Assembly (NCBI GenBank): GCA_035048485.1
Contig: CM068590.1
Coordinates: 8,545,329 to 8,609,328, forward strand
Length of the DNA: 64,000 bases
DNA from: Pteria penguin
Lineage: Eukaryota > Mollusca > Bivalvia > Pterioida > Pteriidae
Direction of reading: 5' to 3'
Part shown: positions 22,890 through 34,829 of the stretch, one piece after another
Position numbering within the stretch: the stretch's first letter is position 1
How the letters are laid out: each line of letters begins with the position of its first letter
The notes under the pieces: generated by a model
What the model saw: the letters and a program-made list of their open reading frames with translations, nothing else
Told to the model about the DNA's origin: nothing
The model's database searches: none
Position numbers and translations under genes: made by a program

Positions 22890-23072
22890 GGGACAGGCTT
22901 GGTGTAGTGATTATAAGCACTTGGCTTGCAGCATCAAAGACCTGGGTTAATTGATTCCCAGATTGCCCTGCAATGTTTAAGAGGTTAGTCACCTCCGGTT
23001 TCCATGTCATGATATAACTGAAATATTGTTCAAAAATGACATAAATTGTCAATCAATCAACCAACCAATCTC
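22890..23072 (+). mobile_element. tRNA-derived SINE, short variant
   Basis: The head has an A-box-like 'TTGGTGTAGTGATTATAAGC' and a B-box-like 'GGTTAATTGATTCC'. The body is short and the tail is 'aatcaatcaaccaaccaatc', like that of family S1 in this window. The flanking AATTTTTTA (22881-22889 and 23073-23081) is a possible 9-bp target-site duplication, although it is low in complexity. It lies in the intron between the exons at 23490 and 22578. Confidence 0.65.
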
Positions 23073-23489
23073 AATTTTTTAATACAAATTATTTTTCTTA
23101 AAATTATGAGAAAAACTTATGAAAGAAATACTTAATCCAATTTCCACAATCAATATTCAAAGTCATTTTCATTTTGAAGCACTTTTCAAGAGAATACTTT
23201 AAACTCAAGCATTTTTTAACTTTAAGGTTTGTGCAACTCATATAAATGCAGCTTAATTTCTCTTCAAGGGTAAACATGAAATTTTGTGAAAAAATTTACT
23301 ACATTAACCTTTGATCCAGACTGCATAAATATACACTCATTATACAGCCAAGTTTGTCATAACTGGTGCTTGCTTTTTATCATTACTCATCTACCATCAT
23401 GAAGAAACTATAAATGTTATAATATACAGACTACGTATAGAATACAACAATGAAATCCCAGGTTTGGGTCACCTGAGTCTGATTGATAC
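23073..23489. other. Intron sequence, nothing recognised
   Basis: This AT-rich intron lies 3' (minus strand) of the exon at 23490-23594. No repeat family or second exon was identified. Confidence 0.4.
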
Positions 23490-23594
23490 CTTTTCCCTCT
23501 CAGCTCTGATCAGTGCTGTTTTCTGTAGTTCAAGTTCTTTTTTTAACTGTTGAACATGACTTCGTAACTCTTGATTACAAGAACGAAGATTGGA
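23490..23594 (-). CDS. Most 5' recognised exon of the minus-strand coiled-coil gene
   Basis: The exon is 105 bp, 35 codons, phase 0 at both ends, with minus-strand acceptor 'ccttatgatttcag' and donor GTATCA. The peptide SNLRSCNQELRSHVQQ, LKKELELQKTALIRAEREK is a near-ideal coiled coil with leucines at heptad spacing. With the downstream exons it gives about 280 in-frame residues of a long, mainly helical protein. I do not recognise the family; centrosomal, ciliary, Golgi-tether and cytoskeletal proteins all have this look. Earlier exons must lie to the right, beyond the 42-bp array that starts about 200 bp upstream, because the frame enters from an acceptor and has no initiator here. Confidence 0.75.
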
Positions 23595-23790
23595 CTGAAA
23601 TCATAAGGAATTTAAAGTAAAAAAATCCTGAAGTACAGTTCAAATGATTCTCAGTTCAAACATAAAATTCTCAGTTCAAAGTTTTTTCTTCTCCATAATT
23701 ATAATCACTTTTACTCCTAAGAAGCCAATTGCAGTCTCACAGAAAAAAGTCATATGGTACAATGTAAAAATCAAAACAGTATTTTCTTCT

Positions 23791-26452
23791 TGTTATGTAA
23801 TGGAGGTGGTGTCTGTTGTATATAGGGTGTATTGTTATGTAGTGGAGGTGGTGTGTGCTGTATATAGGGTGTATTGTTATGTAGTGGAGGTGGTGTCTGC
23901 TGTATATAGGGTGTATTGTTTATGTAGTGGAGGTGGTGTTTGCTGTATACAGGGTGTATTGTTATGTAGTGGAGGTGGTGTCTGCTGTATATAGGGTGTA
24001 TTGTTTATGTAGTGGAGGTGGTGTTTGCTGTATACAGGGTGTATTGTTATGTAGTGGAGGTGGTGTGTGCTGTATATAGGGTGTACTGTCATGTAATGGA
24101 GGTGGTGTTTGCTGTATATAGGGTGTATTGTTATGTAGTGGAGGTGGTGTCTGCTGTATATAGGGTGTATTGTTTATGTAGTGGAGGTGGTGTTTGCTGT
24201 ATACAGGGTGTATTGTTATGTAGTGGAGGTGGTGTGTGCTGTATATAGGGTGTACTGTTATGTAATGGAGGTGGTGTTTGCTGTATATAGGGTGTATTGT
24301 TATGTAGTGGAGGTGGTGTCTGTTGTATATAGGGTGTATTGTTATGTAGTGGAGGTGGTGTCTGCTGTATATAGGGTGTATTGTTATGTATAGTGGAGGT
24401 GGTGTCTGCTGTATATAGGGTGTATTCTTATGTAGTGGAGGTGGTGTCGGCTGTTTATAGGGTATGTTGTTATGTAGTGGAGGTGGTGTCTGCTGTACAT
24501 AGGGTGTATTGTTATGTAATGGAGGTGGTGTCTGTTGTATATAGGGTGTATTGTTATGTAGTGGAGGTGGTGTCTAGCTGTTGTATATAGGGTGTATTGT
24601 TATGTAGTGGAGGTGGTGTCTGTTGTATATAAGGTGTATTGTTATGTAGTGGAGGTGGTGTCTGTTGTATATAGGGTGTATTGTTATGTAGTGGAGGTGG
24701 TGTCTGCTGTATATATTATGGTGTATTGTTATGTAGTGGAGGTGGTGTCTGTTGTATATAGGGTGTATTGTTATGTAGTGGAGGTGGTGTCTGTTGTATA
24801 TAGGGTGTATTGTTATGTAGTGGAGGTGGTGTCTGTTGTATATAGGGTGTATTGTTATGTAGTGGAGGTGGTGTCTGCTGTATATATTATGGTGTATTGT
24901 TATGTAGTGGAGGTGGTGTTTGCTGTATATAGGGTGTATTGTTATGTAGTGAAGGTGGTGTTTGCTGTATATAGGGTGTATTGTTATGTAATGGAGGTGG
25001 TGTTTGCTGTATATAGGGTATCTTGTTATGTAGTGGAGGTGGTGTCTGTTGTATATAGGGTGTATTGTTATGTAGTGGAGGTGGTGTCTGTTGTATATAT
25101 GGTATATTGTTATGTAGTGGATGTGGTGTCTGCTGTATATAGGGTATACTGTTATGTAATGGAGGTGGTGTTTGCTGTATATAGGGTGTATTGATATGTA
25201 GTGGAGGTGGTGTCTGTTGTATATAGGGTGTATTGTTATGTAGTGGAGGTACTGTCTGCTGTATATAGGGTGTATTGTTATGTAGTGGAGGTGGTGTCTG
25301 TTGTATATAAGGTATATTGTTATGTAGTGGTGGTGGTGTCTGCTGTATATAGGGTATACTGTTATGTAATGGAGGTGGTGTTTGCTGTATATAGGGTGTA
25401 TTGTTATGTAGTGGAGGTGGTGTCTGTTGTATATAAGGTGTATTGTTATGTAGTGGAGGTGATGTCTGCTGTATATAGGGTGTATTGTTATGTATAGTGG
25501 AGGTGGTGTCTGCTGTATATAGGGTGTATTCTTATGTAGTGGAGGTGGTGTCTGCTGTATATAGGGTATCTTGTTATGTAGTGGAGGTGGTGTCTGCTGT
25601 ATATAGGGTGTATTGTTATGTAGTGGAGGTGGTGTCTGCTGTATATAGGGTGTATTGTTATGTAGTGGAGGTGGTGTGTGCTGTATATAGGGTATATTGT
25701 TATGTAGTGGAGGTGGTGTCTGCTGTATATAGGGTGTATTGTTATGTAGTGGAGGTGGTGTCTGCTGTATATAGGGTATGTTGTTATGTAGTGGAGGTGG
25801 TGTCTGCTGTATATAAGGTGTATTGTTATGTAGTGGAGGTGGTGTCTGCTGTATATAGGGTATACTGTTATGTAATGGAGGTGGTGTGTGCTGTATATAG
25901 GGTATACTGTTATGTAGTGGAGGTGGTGTCTGCTGTATATAGGGTGTATTGTTATGTAGTGGAGGTGGTGTCGGCTGTATATAGGGTATATTGTTATGTA
26001 GTGGAGGTGGTGTCTGCTGTATATAGGGTGTATTGTTATGCAGTGGATGTGGTGTCTGCTGTATATAGGGTATGTTGTTATGTAGTGGAGGTGGTGTCTG
26101 TTGTATATAGGGTGTATTGTTATGTAGTGGAGGTGGTGTCTGTTGTATATATGGTATATTGTTATGTAGTGGATGTGGTGTCTGCTGTATATAGGGTATA
26201 CTGTTATGTAATGGAGGTGGTGTTTGCTGTATATAGGGTGTATTGATATGTAGTGGAGGTGGTGTCTGTTGTATATAGGGTGTATTGTTATGTAGTGGAG
26301 GTAGTGTCTGCTGTATATAGGGTGTATTGTTATGTAGTGGAGGTGGTGTCTGTTGTATATAAGGTATATTGTTATGTAGTGGTGGTGGTGTCTGCTGTAT
26401 ATAGGGTATACTGTTATGTAATGGAGGTGGTGTTTGCTGTATATAGGGTGTA
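23791..26452 (+). repeat. Minisatellite D, left part (D1), 42-bp unit, about 63 copies
   Basis: Units contain 'tgttatgtagtggaggtggt', 'gtctgctgtatatagggtgt' and 'at'. A consensus unit has about 16 G but only 2 C on the plus strand. Higher-order copying is visible. The rare junction 'ttgatatgtagtgg' occurs at 25191 and 26243 (offset 1052 bp), and 'tgtatagtgg' units occur at 24387 and 25491. The segment at 25280-25500 preserves, uninterrupted, the site into which the 15.5-kb element inserted at 26452. The 14-residue repeating frames (YVVEVVSAVYRVYC type) reflect the 42-bp period. Confidence 0.96.
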
Positions 26453-26453
26453 A

Positions 26454-27362
26454 GGCGTTACAGAATAAAAAAGGAAAATTTTTTTGTCCTTTTTCTGGGG
26501 ATCAATATATACAGATGAATGAAAAGTATCAACTGTTCACCAACAGATAGGAGAATAATCCACCATCCATTCAGACCTCCTGAAAGGGATAAGGGAATAT
26601 AGATAGGGGAATATTCCCCCATCTAGTCAAGATTTAATCCAATATATAGGGGAATATTCCTCCATCTACATGTAGTATATAGATTTCATCAGATAGATAG
26701 GGGAATATTCCCCTATCTAGTCAAGAATTTATCAGATATATAGGGGAATGTTCCTCCATCAATACAGACTCCATCAGATAGATAGGGGAATATTCCTCCA
26801 TGTAGTATGTACATTTCTTCAGACAGATAGGGGAATATTCCCCTATCTAGTCAAGAATTAAACAAATAGAGGGGGGAATGTTCCTCCATCTATGCAGACT
26901 CTATCAGATAGATAGGGGAATATTCCCCCATCCATATAGACTCCATCAAATAGATAGGGGAATGTTCCTCTTTCTATATAGACTCCATCAGATAGATAGG
27001 GGAATATTCCCCCATCTATACAGACTCTATCAGAGAAGATAGAGGAATGTTCCTCTATCTATTCAGACTCCATCACATAGATAGGGGAATATTCCCCCAT
27101 CTATACAGACTCTATCAGATAGATAGGGGAATATTCCCCTATCTATACAGACTCTATCAGAGAAGATAGGGGAATATTCCCCTATCTAGTAAAGAATTTA
27201 TCAAATAGATAGGGGGATATTCCCCCATCCATATAGACTCCATCAGATAGAGAGGGGAATGCTCCTCCATCTATATAGACTCCATCAGATAGATGGGAGA
27301 ATGTTCCTCCATCTATATAGACTCCATCAGAAATACAGGGGAATATTCCTCATTCATATGAA
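26454..27362 (-). repeat. Left inverted arm with palindromic 42-bp satellite
   Basis: About 150 bp of unique terminus is followed by about 18 units. Units carry 'ccatctatatagactccatc' and 'agatagataggggaatattc', and many are centred on GGGGAATATTCCCC. Near 27116-27143 the palindrome extends to about 28 bp. The sequence is the reverse complement of the right arm at 40629-41982. The arm is shorter than its partner (0.9 kb compared with about 1.4 kb without the SINE), as expected if unit number drifts independently. Confidence 0.9.
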
Positions 27363-28080
27363 GTATAGACCACATTAGATAGGTAATATTGAGAATATAG
27401 GCTGCATTACAACATTTTCTAAATTTTCTCAAAGGTCAAGGTCTAACTAGAAGTTACACTAAAAGTTTTTGTACTCGTTGATAGATCTACGAATCAAAAT
27501 TCTTATCTGGACTGTACTTATGTAGTAGGGAAGTTACGCCTATTTGAAAAAGAGCTGTCTAATCCATCGAAAGCTGATGGCCTCATTCACGTGAAAAGTA
27601 AGACATTAGCTCTTCTGGACATTTGTCCAAATGAGGTAAAGATAGAAATTTACTTTGTGACTTTGACTATAACCTAAATCCTCTGACATATTTTTCCTTC
27701 TAAACATGGGGGCATCAGTGTTTCATAAATATGCTTTATTTTCAATATTTGATCCCACTGGGTCACAGCTTGGTCATTTGAATTATTGTTTTGTAATCTG
27801 GCTTTAGCAGTTTCCTGTTCTTATTTACAGTAAGGTGATAAATTGATAATCATGATACAACGTTTTAAGACATTTATGAAATTCCCTCTTTATAACCCCT
27901 CCCACACGGTAATCAGCACAACTGGGACAATGTCAATAACTGTAATATTGTTTTGGATGCAAGCTAGATATTTTTGAATTAAAAATTGTAATAAAGAAAA
28001 TCTACTATCTAAATTTTAATATGAGACATGCTGATTTTTAATTTCAAATCCAAAACAAGGAAAAAATAAAATAGAAAAAA
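27363..28080. other. Element interior, no gene recognised
   Basis: This is AT-rich DNA. The stretch around 27590-27720 ('tggacatttgtccaaatgag', 'catgggggcatcagtgtttc') has the look of an old dispersed repeat, but no boundaries could be set. Confidence 0.4.
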
Positions 28081-28312
28081 AGATAAAAAATAGTAAAAAA
28101 AAAAAAAAAAAAGTACACCCCCCTTTCTTAAAAAAAACTCCACCCCCCCCCCCCAATCACACAAACCAACCCCCCCCCCCCCCCCCAAAAAAAAACCAAC
28201 AAAAACAAAACAAAAAAACAAAACAAAAAAAACAAAAAAACAAAACAAAAAAACAAAAAAAAAACAAAAAAAAAAAAAAAAAAAGACAAAACACAAAACA
28301 AGAGAATACAAG
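28081..28312. repeat. Low-complexity poly-A, poly-C and (CAAAA)n tract
   Basis: Long A runs, three C runs near 28130-28190 and then CAAAA-type repeats follow each other. The 100-codon minus-strand frame over this tract (F- and G-rich) is a low-complexity artefact. Confidence 0.9.
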
Positions 28313-28320
28313 CAAATTTA

Positions 28321-28660
28321 GAGAATTGTGGTCCCCCCCATTCGGGGTTCTATCAGTAAGGGTGCAGTGATATTGTCATGGTTGTACATGTCTACATGTA
28401 TCTATAGTGTCATTGGGGACACACAAACCAAAATATCAAGGCCCCGTGTCTTATGCTTAAACAGTTACATTGAAGAAGATCAAAGGTCACAGTCAAAGGT
28501 CACATGATAAAAATTTTGGTACCAACGGAAAGGTATTGCAACTAGGAACACGTTTAAAAGTTATTACCAATGTTAAAGTTTTTGTGACAAACGGACAGAC
28601 ACCAGACAGACGAAGGAGATTTAATGTCCCCACGTTTTCGCGAAAAGCGGTGGACAACAA
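28321..28660 (+). repeat. Dispersed repeat fragment with CAGACAGACG-type end
   Basis: The text contains 'atcaaaggtcacagtcaaag', 'ggtattgcaactaggaacac' and 'aacggacagacaccagacag', then 'aatgtccccacgttttcgcg'. The near-terminal CAGACAGAC motif recurs in the modular repeats at 1.5 and 5.9 kb. The open frame at 28470-28757 runs across it and has no other support. Confidence 0.4.
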
Positions 28661-29171
28661 GCAAGCCAACAATACAGTGATATATATTTTCTTTCAAATG
28701 AATTATAGAATGTACTGTGCGTCCGGATGCAAGTGTATTTATTACCGTTGCTTTTAAATTATTGTGTTTCTTCACTACTATGAAATACTGATAATGAGTA
28801 TGAATACTTGTTCAAGTTCCTTACCGTTTAATGATCCTCTTCTTTACTGCAAAACAAACGGCTTATTTCTTTAAATGGTCTACTTTCTATTGTGCATGCT
28901 TTTCTTTTAAATAAACAGGACAATCTAGTTAACTAATCTCATCAACGACATCGGGCAGATCGACCGCCAGCTGTGATAACGATTTCATACTAAAATCTAT
29001 TTATAACGCGCGGCGCCTATTCGGTTAATGTCTAAGGAATGAGTGTCCAGGACAGACTATGTCAGGAGATACAAGATACTGAATAATGCTGGAATTCAGA
29101 GGCTGTTATATTTCATTCAAAGAAATAACTTTAAATACTGTTTCTATTGTGGGTTCTTTTATTTATTTATT

Positions 29172-29277
<106 letters not shown>

Positions 29278-29574
29278 CAAGGACTTCCCTGTTATTATTA
29301 TTATTATGGACCTCTGAGACTGACAGTGTCAAATAATATTTGAATCTCCCGTTTATACATTATCCATGCCTGTGTGCAAAGAGATACATATACTATTTCA
29401 ATTTTTTTGGTAACATATTTAAAATATTTAGGATATATAGTACTCATGGCGTTGTTTTAGCATAGATAGTTCCCCGTATAGACCCCCCTTTAATAGTGAG
29501 ACCCATGATAAATTTCAAATTCATTTCAAATCATAAAAAATAATATTTCTAATATTCGAACCTAAGCTGATTTA

Positions 29575-29905
29575 CCCTAAAAGAGTAAAAAGCGCATTGG
29601 CACAAAAAAAAATAAATAAAATAATAATAATAATCAAAGAAAGAAAAAAGGGGGAGGGGAGGTTGAGGTTATTTTTACTACGTCATTTTCTCTATCGGGA
29701 ATATTACATCCTAGTTTAGTTCAAAACGGAGTGGGATGGGGTGGGGGATCCAGTCTCTCCTAGAAAGGGTAAACAGCGCATTGTCGCACAAAAAGGAGGG
29801 GGGTTAGTTTGAGGTTATCTATATTACGTAATTTTCTCCGTAGGGAATATTACATCCCAGTTTAGTTCATCTAGGAGTATGGTGGACTGGCGGATCCAGT
29901 CTGGA
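29575..29905 (+). repeat. Two-copy tandem repeat, unit about 185 bp
   Basis: 'agtaaaaagcgcattggcac' near 29586 recurs as 'ggtaaacagcgcattgtcgc' near 29768. 'gggaatattacatcctagtt' near 29697 recurs as 'gggaatattacatcccagtt' near 29844. 'ggatccagtct' follows in both. It ends about 30 bp before the SINE. Confidence 0.65.
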
Positions 29906-29950
29906 AAAGCAAATGAACTTCTCTATATACACCAAGGAATGTGACCCAGA

Positions 29951-30224
29951 AGCCGGCATGGCCTAGTGGTATCGTGCCGGACTCCTGATCGGGAGGCCGG
30001 GGTTCGGGCCCCGCTCTGGTCATGCCGGTGTCTTGTCTTTCGGATGAGACAGTAAAAACCGAGGCCCCGTGTCGTGGTATGCATGGCACGTTATACATCC
30101 CTCACTGCTTCGGGTGGGTCCGTTGCAAAGGTCAAAATTTGTATGCCCCGCATCAAGCAGATGCCGTCACCACATACGTGAAATATTCGTGGTGTGACGT
30201 AAAATAAAAATCAACCAATCAATT
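29951..30224 (+). mobile_element. tRNA-derived SINE (family S1) with 13-bp target-site duplication
   Basis: The A box 'TGGCCTAGTGG' and B box 'GGTTCGGGCCC' are followed by the family body ('cggatgagacagtaaaaacc', 'gcacgttatacatccctcac', 'gttgcaaaggtc') and the tail 'aatcaaccaatcaatt'. The flanks are AATGTGACCCAGA (29938-29950) and AATGTGATCCAGA (30225-30237), one mismatch in 13. The small open frames on both strands are inside the SINE. Confidence 0.92.
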
Positions 30225-30385
30225 AATGTGATCCAGACAAATATTACATAAGGTACATTACTGAAAATGCTATACCAAGATCTATGTAACTGCATCTGGG
30301 CATGATCCAGTCAAACCGCTCGTTATGGAGGTCGTGACCTCAAACCACTGGGACACAAAAATACCATCAGCGTGCACAACAGACA

Positions 30386-30660
30386 ATGAACCTCGAAAAG
30401 TGCACAAATGGAAACAAATGGATATGTCGAGAAATTAATAAAACCTTAACGAAGATAATTAAAGCCGCAAACATTGAAAGACAAAATAAAAATTACGCAC
30501 AAGAACTTCACCATTTTCTGAGAAATTACCGAACAACATCACAATTGAAACTTCACGCAGTAGAACGTCTTTTCTTCAGAAAAAAAATTGAAAGAAGCTA
30601 CCTGTAATGTCGAAATTACCAATCAAAAGTCCGCTACGAAATAAAGGTACGTCCGAAGAA
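30386..30660 (+). pseudogene. Decayed Ty3/Gypsy-type integrase fragment
   Basis: A frame at 30386-30607 ends ELHHFLRNYRTTSQL, ERLFFRKKIERSYL. This matches the C-terminal part of retroviral-type integrases of Ty3/Gypsy elements, which usually read like FLRNYRATPH...ELLFGRKIR. Just upstream, a shifted frame reads TNGYVEKL, the counterpart of the conserved NGEVER-type motif, so at least one frameshift separates the parts. A stop follows at 30605. No LTRs, protease or reverse transcriptase of this element were identified nearby. In life the enzyme inserts element DNA; this copy is dead. Confidence 0.6.
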
Positions 30661-31896
30661 GACACAGAAACCAGCGAGATATCGAGACTAGTGAAATGAA
30701 GTTCTTGATAGAAAATGTGAAAAGTCATACTCTATATCATGTAATATAAAATCATTGTCAAAATTTCTGTTTGAAATGACAAAGTATTTTTAATACGATC
30801 ACATATTAATTTATTCATTAATGATACCGAATCATTTTGTATATATATCCAGAGACATAGGCTAGTTAAAGGCAGTCTAGGTCTCTGATATATCGTATTT
30901 GATATAAATTTTCACGCAGTCAACTGTCATGTTAATCTTGTGTTAGTATTAATTGCTTTACAGAGATTCGGACATCGTGAACTTTAACACTTGTAGTTTT
31001 ATACTGCTGTCTTATCTTCCGTTTAGATTAGCTGAAACGTGCATACACTTTCTATGACATTTAATTTAGAGATCAATCGAGAGACTCGTTACACTTTGTA
31101 AACGCACGTTATATTCTAAGATAATTGGCTAAATTGCTTCACTTATCTGTGAGTATCGAGATCGAGACAGTGAACTTTTCACATTAACTGCGAACTTTAT
31201 ATGTCGTCGACACTAATCTATATATTTCCGAATATTTTCATGATATCTTATTTCATTTTAAGTAATCATAACTTTTCAATAAACAAAGAAATGTTAGATG
31301 CAATATCCAAATATATTAGTCACGTGATTCTGTACCAATTTATTTGTAATGCATACCTACGTGTTGGTCAGTCTACCAGTTAGCGTGTACCTCAGAGCAG
31401 CTTACGTACTATGGGTCTATGTACATATGTTACACCAATGTTTAATACATTTAGTATGTTAAGCATTATTATAACAATCTAATACTAAATGTTTTAAACA
31501 TTAGTGTAACACAAATGTTGATAGATATAGAAACTAAACTATCTTATATATTGTATATAGCAATATTACAGAAACTATATGTTTATCAATGTACCTACTT
31601 GGGAAACATTTGTCTACAGCACTGTCTTTATTTAATAAGATAATTAACTTGGAGCAAACTTACAAAAATTCTTCCTATCGATGTCAATGTGATAAAACAC
31701 ATTGTAGATGAGTACAAAATTGTTACTCTTAGAATCTTTAAGATATTGATGAATCGTAGTAGGTATGAAGAACTCAAGTTTCCCTACATATGTTGCTGTT
31801 CAAACCAGATTTGTCAAGGAGTGGATCCAAAGGGGGGGGACAAATACTTCAGAGTGAACCCTGTCGTGAAAGACTTGTCAAACTCGCTGCACACCC
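30661..31896. other. Element interior, no gene recognised
   Basis: This is AT-rich sequence. 'gtggatccaaaggggggg' near 31820 resembles one terminus of the TIR element at 37116-37880, but no partner end was found. Short frames (31201-31383, 31689-32020) show no family resemblance. Confidence 0.4.
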
Positions 31897-31940
31897 CCCC
31901 CCCTCCCACACACACACACACATACTTATATATATATCAT
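31897..31940. repeat. Poly-C, (CA)n and (TA)n tract
   Basis: A run of C residues leads into 'acacacacacacacatac' and then 'tatatatatat'. Confidence 0.85.
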
Positions 31941-32439
31941 TTTTGTTAAATGCTTTATTTATAAATCTTTTCAATCTTACCTACTCAGCTGTGTTTAAAT
32001 CAAGTGAAAAAATTATTTAATACTTGCAAATAATCATTTAAAATTAATGCCTAATATGCGTTTATTGAATAATTGCAAAGTAACTGGAAATACGTGCTAA
32101 TACAAGTAGGCGGTGTAATAATAAAAACTGACCCCGTTATCAATGTCAAAAACTGACCAGTAAGTAAATTTTCAATGCTAAATTTGGTTCAAAAGTCATT
32201 GAAAATTGACACACACCGTTAAATTTTGACTCCCCATGGGATAATTTTTCAACGATTTTTAATTTTATGTTTATTATAACCTTGATAACTGATTTTGGTC
32301 ATAAGGAATGTCTCTCACCATTCCTTCTCATTTCCCCTTCCATATAACCTTTGCCTCCTTCTTCCCTAACGGGGGAAATCGGGCTTCGCAATGGGTGCAT
32401 ATTGTCAGACGTTTATACATAGTGGTTGTAGATCAGCTC

Positions 32440-32733
32440 TTCAATGTTTTATGTAGTTTGGATTTCCAAAGTTTTGATCTTTAACATCACTGAAGAGACA
32501 TTAGTTGTAGATATGCGCATCCGGTGCACTAAATTATAACGTATGCATGTATGTTATGATATTTAGTTCCCTCATTTACACTTCTTCCTAAAATTGATTT
32601 CCCCTGTAAAGGATGTTCTTGTTTAGATTTGCCATCTTACAAGATACCATCATAACCCCTACTCCATAATGAGCGGACGTGCAGGCCTGGTTTAATTTCA
32701 TAATAAAACTTTAAACTTTAAATAAAAAAAAAC
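32440..32733 (+). mobile_element. Possible retroelement 3' tail
   Basis: 'aacatcactgaagagacatt' and 'gatatgcgcatccggtgcac' are phrases I associate with the downstream part of invertebrate retroelements of the type seen at 34165-34760. About 170 bp later the stretch closes with 'aataaaactttaaacttta' and a run of A, like a polyadenylated end. The orientation would be plus. No coding frame survives. Confidence 0.35.
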
Positions 32734-34164
32734 TTCTTTCTCCGTGTGTGTATATGTTTTGAATTTTAAAGAAATGGGGCACATGTACATGATGAAAAGG
32801 GCGTTGTAGAATTTTGCTCACACATTAAGTCTTGAATTCATTTCATCATAAATTTCAATTGAAATTTACCTTATTTGAGTACGTATATTCATAGAACAGA
32901 ACGTTTCAAAGACAACTATGTAGTGTTATCATATATTTGTTTTTTACAAAACATTATATTACCTATAAAATATTACAGAATTCCAACTGGGAAAAAGTAG
33001 ATATATACATGGGGTCAAGATATGTGGTTTGGGGGGGGGTGATTTTATACTCGAATTGCATTTCTTAAATGGTAGTATTGTCCAATAAAATACTACAGTT
33101 TATAAGGATGAAATTGAAATTTCAAAATGACTACTAAGTACTCCTTAAAGAGGAGTTCGAAACCTTTTTCATATTGAGGCATTAATTAATGTTGAAATAT
33201 GAACACCCCTCCCTATAAAGTATCATTTCTCATAGACAACACCAGTTGTTGATTTAAAATTCGCTTAGTACACTGTTTGATCATATTTTCAGTGGTAGAT
33301 TTAAGGACAACCCCGGCGCTCCCCTCTTATATTCGTATAGGTTATATATCCGTTGGAATTAATTAATTCTATTTTCCAATTCAACTATGCGTTGAGACTT
33401 TTACTAGAACGCTGTTCCCGCGGAATTTATTTCCATAATAACTGACAACACCGAAGCAGTTCTGAAGTTTATACCTATGTTTTAATATCCAATCATGAAA
33501 CGAGGAAAGATAAGTAAGTTTTTTGAAGTTGAAATGCGACAAAGAACATAAAACAAAACAAAACTTGCTGCAGAAGAATTGAATAGAAGGTACCTTTGTA
33601 TTTACTCCCAAAATTTGTGGCAAATCTAGTTTATACAATACTAATTCTTTAGTTGATATTTGCTATGACATGTCAAGGTACGGTTATGTATAATATACGG
33701 CACCGTCCATTTGATATTCTGGGGGGAGGGAAGCCTGGGATGTTTTGAAAAAAAATTCTGCCCTGATTTTGACTAAAAAAATATGATCTTGCTCAGTCAC
33801 ACAGTGAAAAAATAATCTGTCTCCAATAAATTATCGTAATCTAAAATCATACATTGGAAAAAATTAAGTGATAAAACTCAATTTTTCCTGGATACCTTTG
33901 CTCGCCAGAATTATACATAACACAACAGTTTGTGTTATTAGGATCTTTTGTTCTTCATCAGTTCAGTCATGGGCAAACCTACCATATTTTTAACTTGAAT
34001 TTGATGGCAAAATCAGCAGATAGTTCGGATTTCTATGGGTACTAACTGTGCACCTCTTATAGCAGATTTGTTTTCTATATTGTTATGTGGGTGGGGTTTC
34101 ATGTATTCTATTAAAAATCTATACGATTCAACCTTATTGAGATGTTGGATGATACATGTAGTTA
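32734..34164. other. Element interior, no gene recognised
   Basis: This is AT-rich unique-looking DNA with a G run near 33031. The minus-strand frame at 33381-33638 has no recognised similarity and is probably fortuitous. Confidence 0.4.
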
Positions 34165-34760
34165 CATGTACATGCATCTTGACGACATCTTAGTTATTGA
34201 TAACCCAGAGTTTGAAAGATATATAGCTAACGTATACCCACCTAAACTTCAGTAAAAAAAAGCCTGTATTTGTGATACAGAAACACTTTTCTTTGATCTA
34301 TACATTAAGACAATTAACAATAAAATTCTTAGTTGGAAAGTTACAGATATTCCTAGACTAGACTCCCAACATATGGTATCTATAAAATTCAGTTTTTTCG
34401 ATTTGCCAGCGCCTGCACTAACGTTTTGGAGTTTCATACAAAAAAAAATGACAAATAATGTTTGAACTTCTAACTCTGGGTTACAAGTATCATAAACTTA
34501 GAAAAGCCTTCGGAAATTGTTTTACGTCCTATTCAGAACTTTTATCAAAATTCGGAAATATTACTTTATATCCAATGGAATTTCCCATCCCAATTTCTGC
34601 GTTGATCTTGTGTACATAAGAGGGTTCTAACAAGTTTATCTAGTCGGGTTCCAAAATAGTGAAAGGCCTTCGTGATTTATATAGTATATAATAGTATGAC
34701 CCGGAGATCATCAAAAAGACAATAATTCGTGTATCAACCCCTTCTACACTCTTATATAAA
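34165..34760 (+). pseudogene. Decayed reverse transcriptase fragment (YLDD-type retroelement)
   Basis: A plus-strand frame at 34169-34252 reads YMHLDDILVIDNPEF, ERYIANVYPPKLQ, with HLDD in the position of the catalytic YxDD box of reverse transcriptases. After an A-run frameshift, a second frame reads KACICDTETLFFDLYIK, TINNKILSWKVTD, and a third, near 34480, reads LLTLGYKYHKLRKAF. Together they follow the order of an RT thumb region and downstream conserved block of a retroelement group widespread in marine invertebrates. I cannot assign it firmly (Penelope-like or another non-LTR type). There are several frameshifts and stops, so it is inactive. Confidence 0.6.
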
Positions 34761-34829
34761 AATTTTGACTTGAACGCTGATTAACAGGCGGGTGGGGACT
34801 ATATGGAGGGCCTTGTTGAACCCTTTTTA

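Noticed and set aside
28009..28311. A 100-codon phenylalanine-rich minus-strand frame
   Set aside because: It is translated poly-A/poly-C low-complexity sequence.
28819..28857. Possible tiny 5' UTR exon on the minus strand (acceptor 'ttgcag', donor GTAAGG)
   Set aside because: It is about 24 bp, lies inside the mobile element and has no supporting neighbours.
31201..31383. A 60-codon plus-strand frame with hydrophobic residues
   Set aside because: It is short and isolated, has no family resemblance and is expected by chance in AT-rich sequence.
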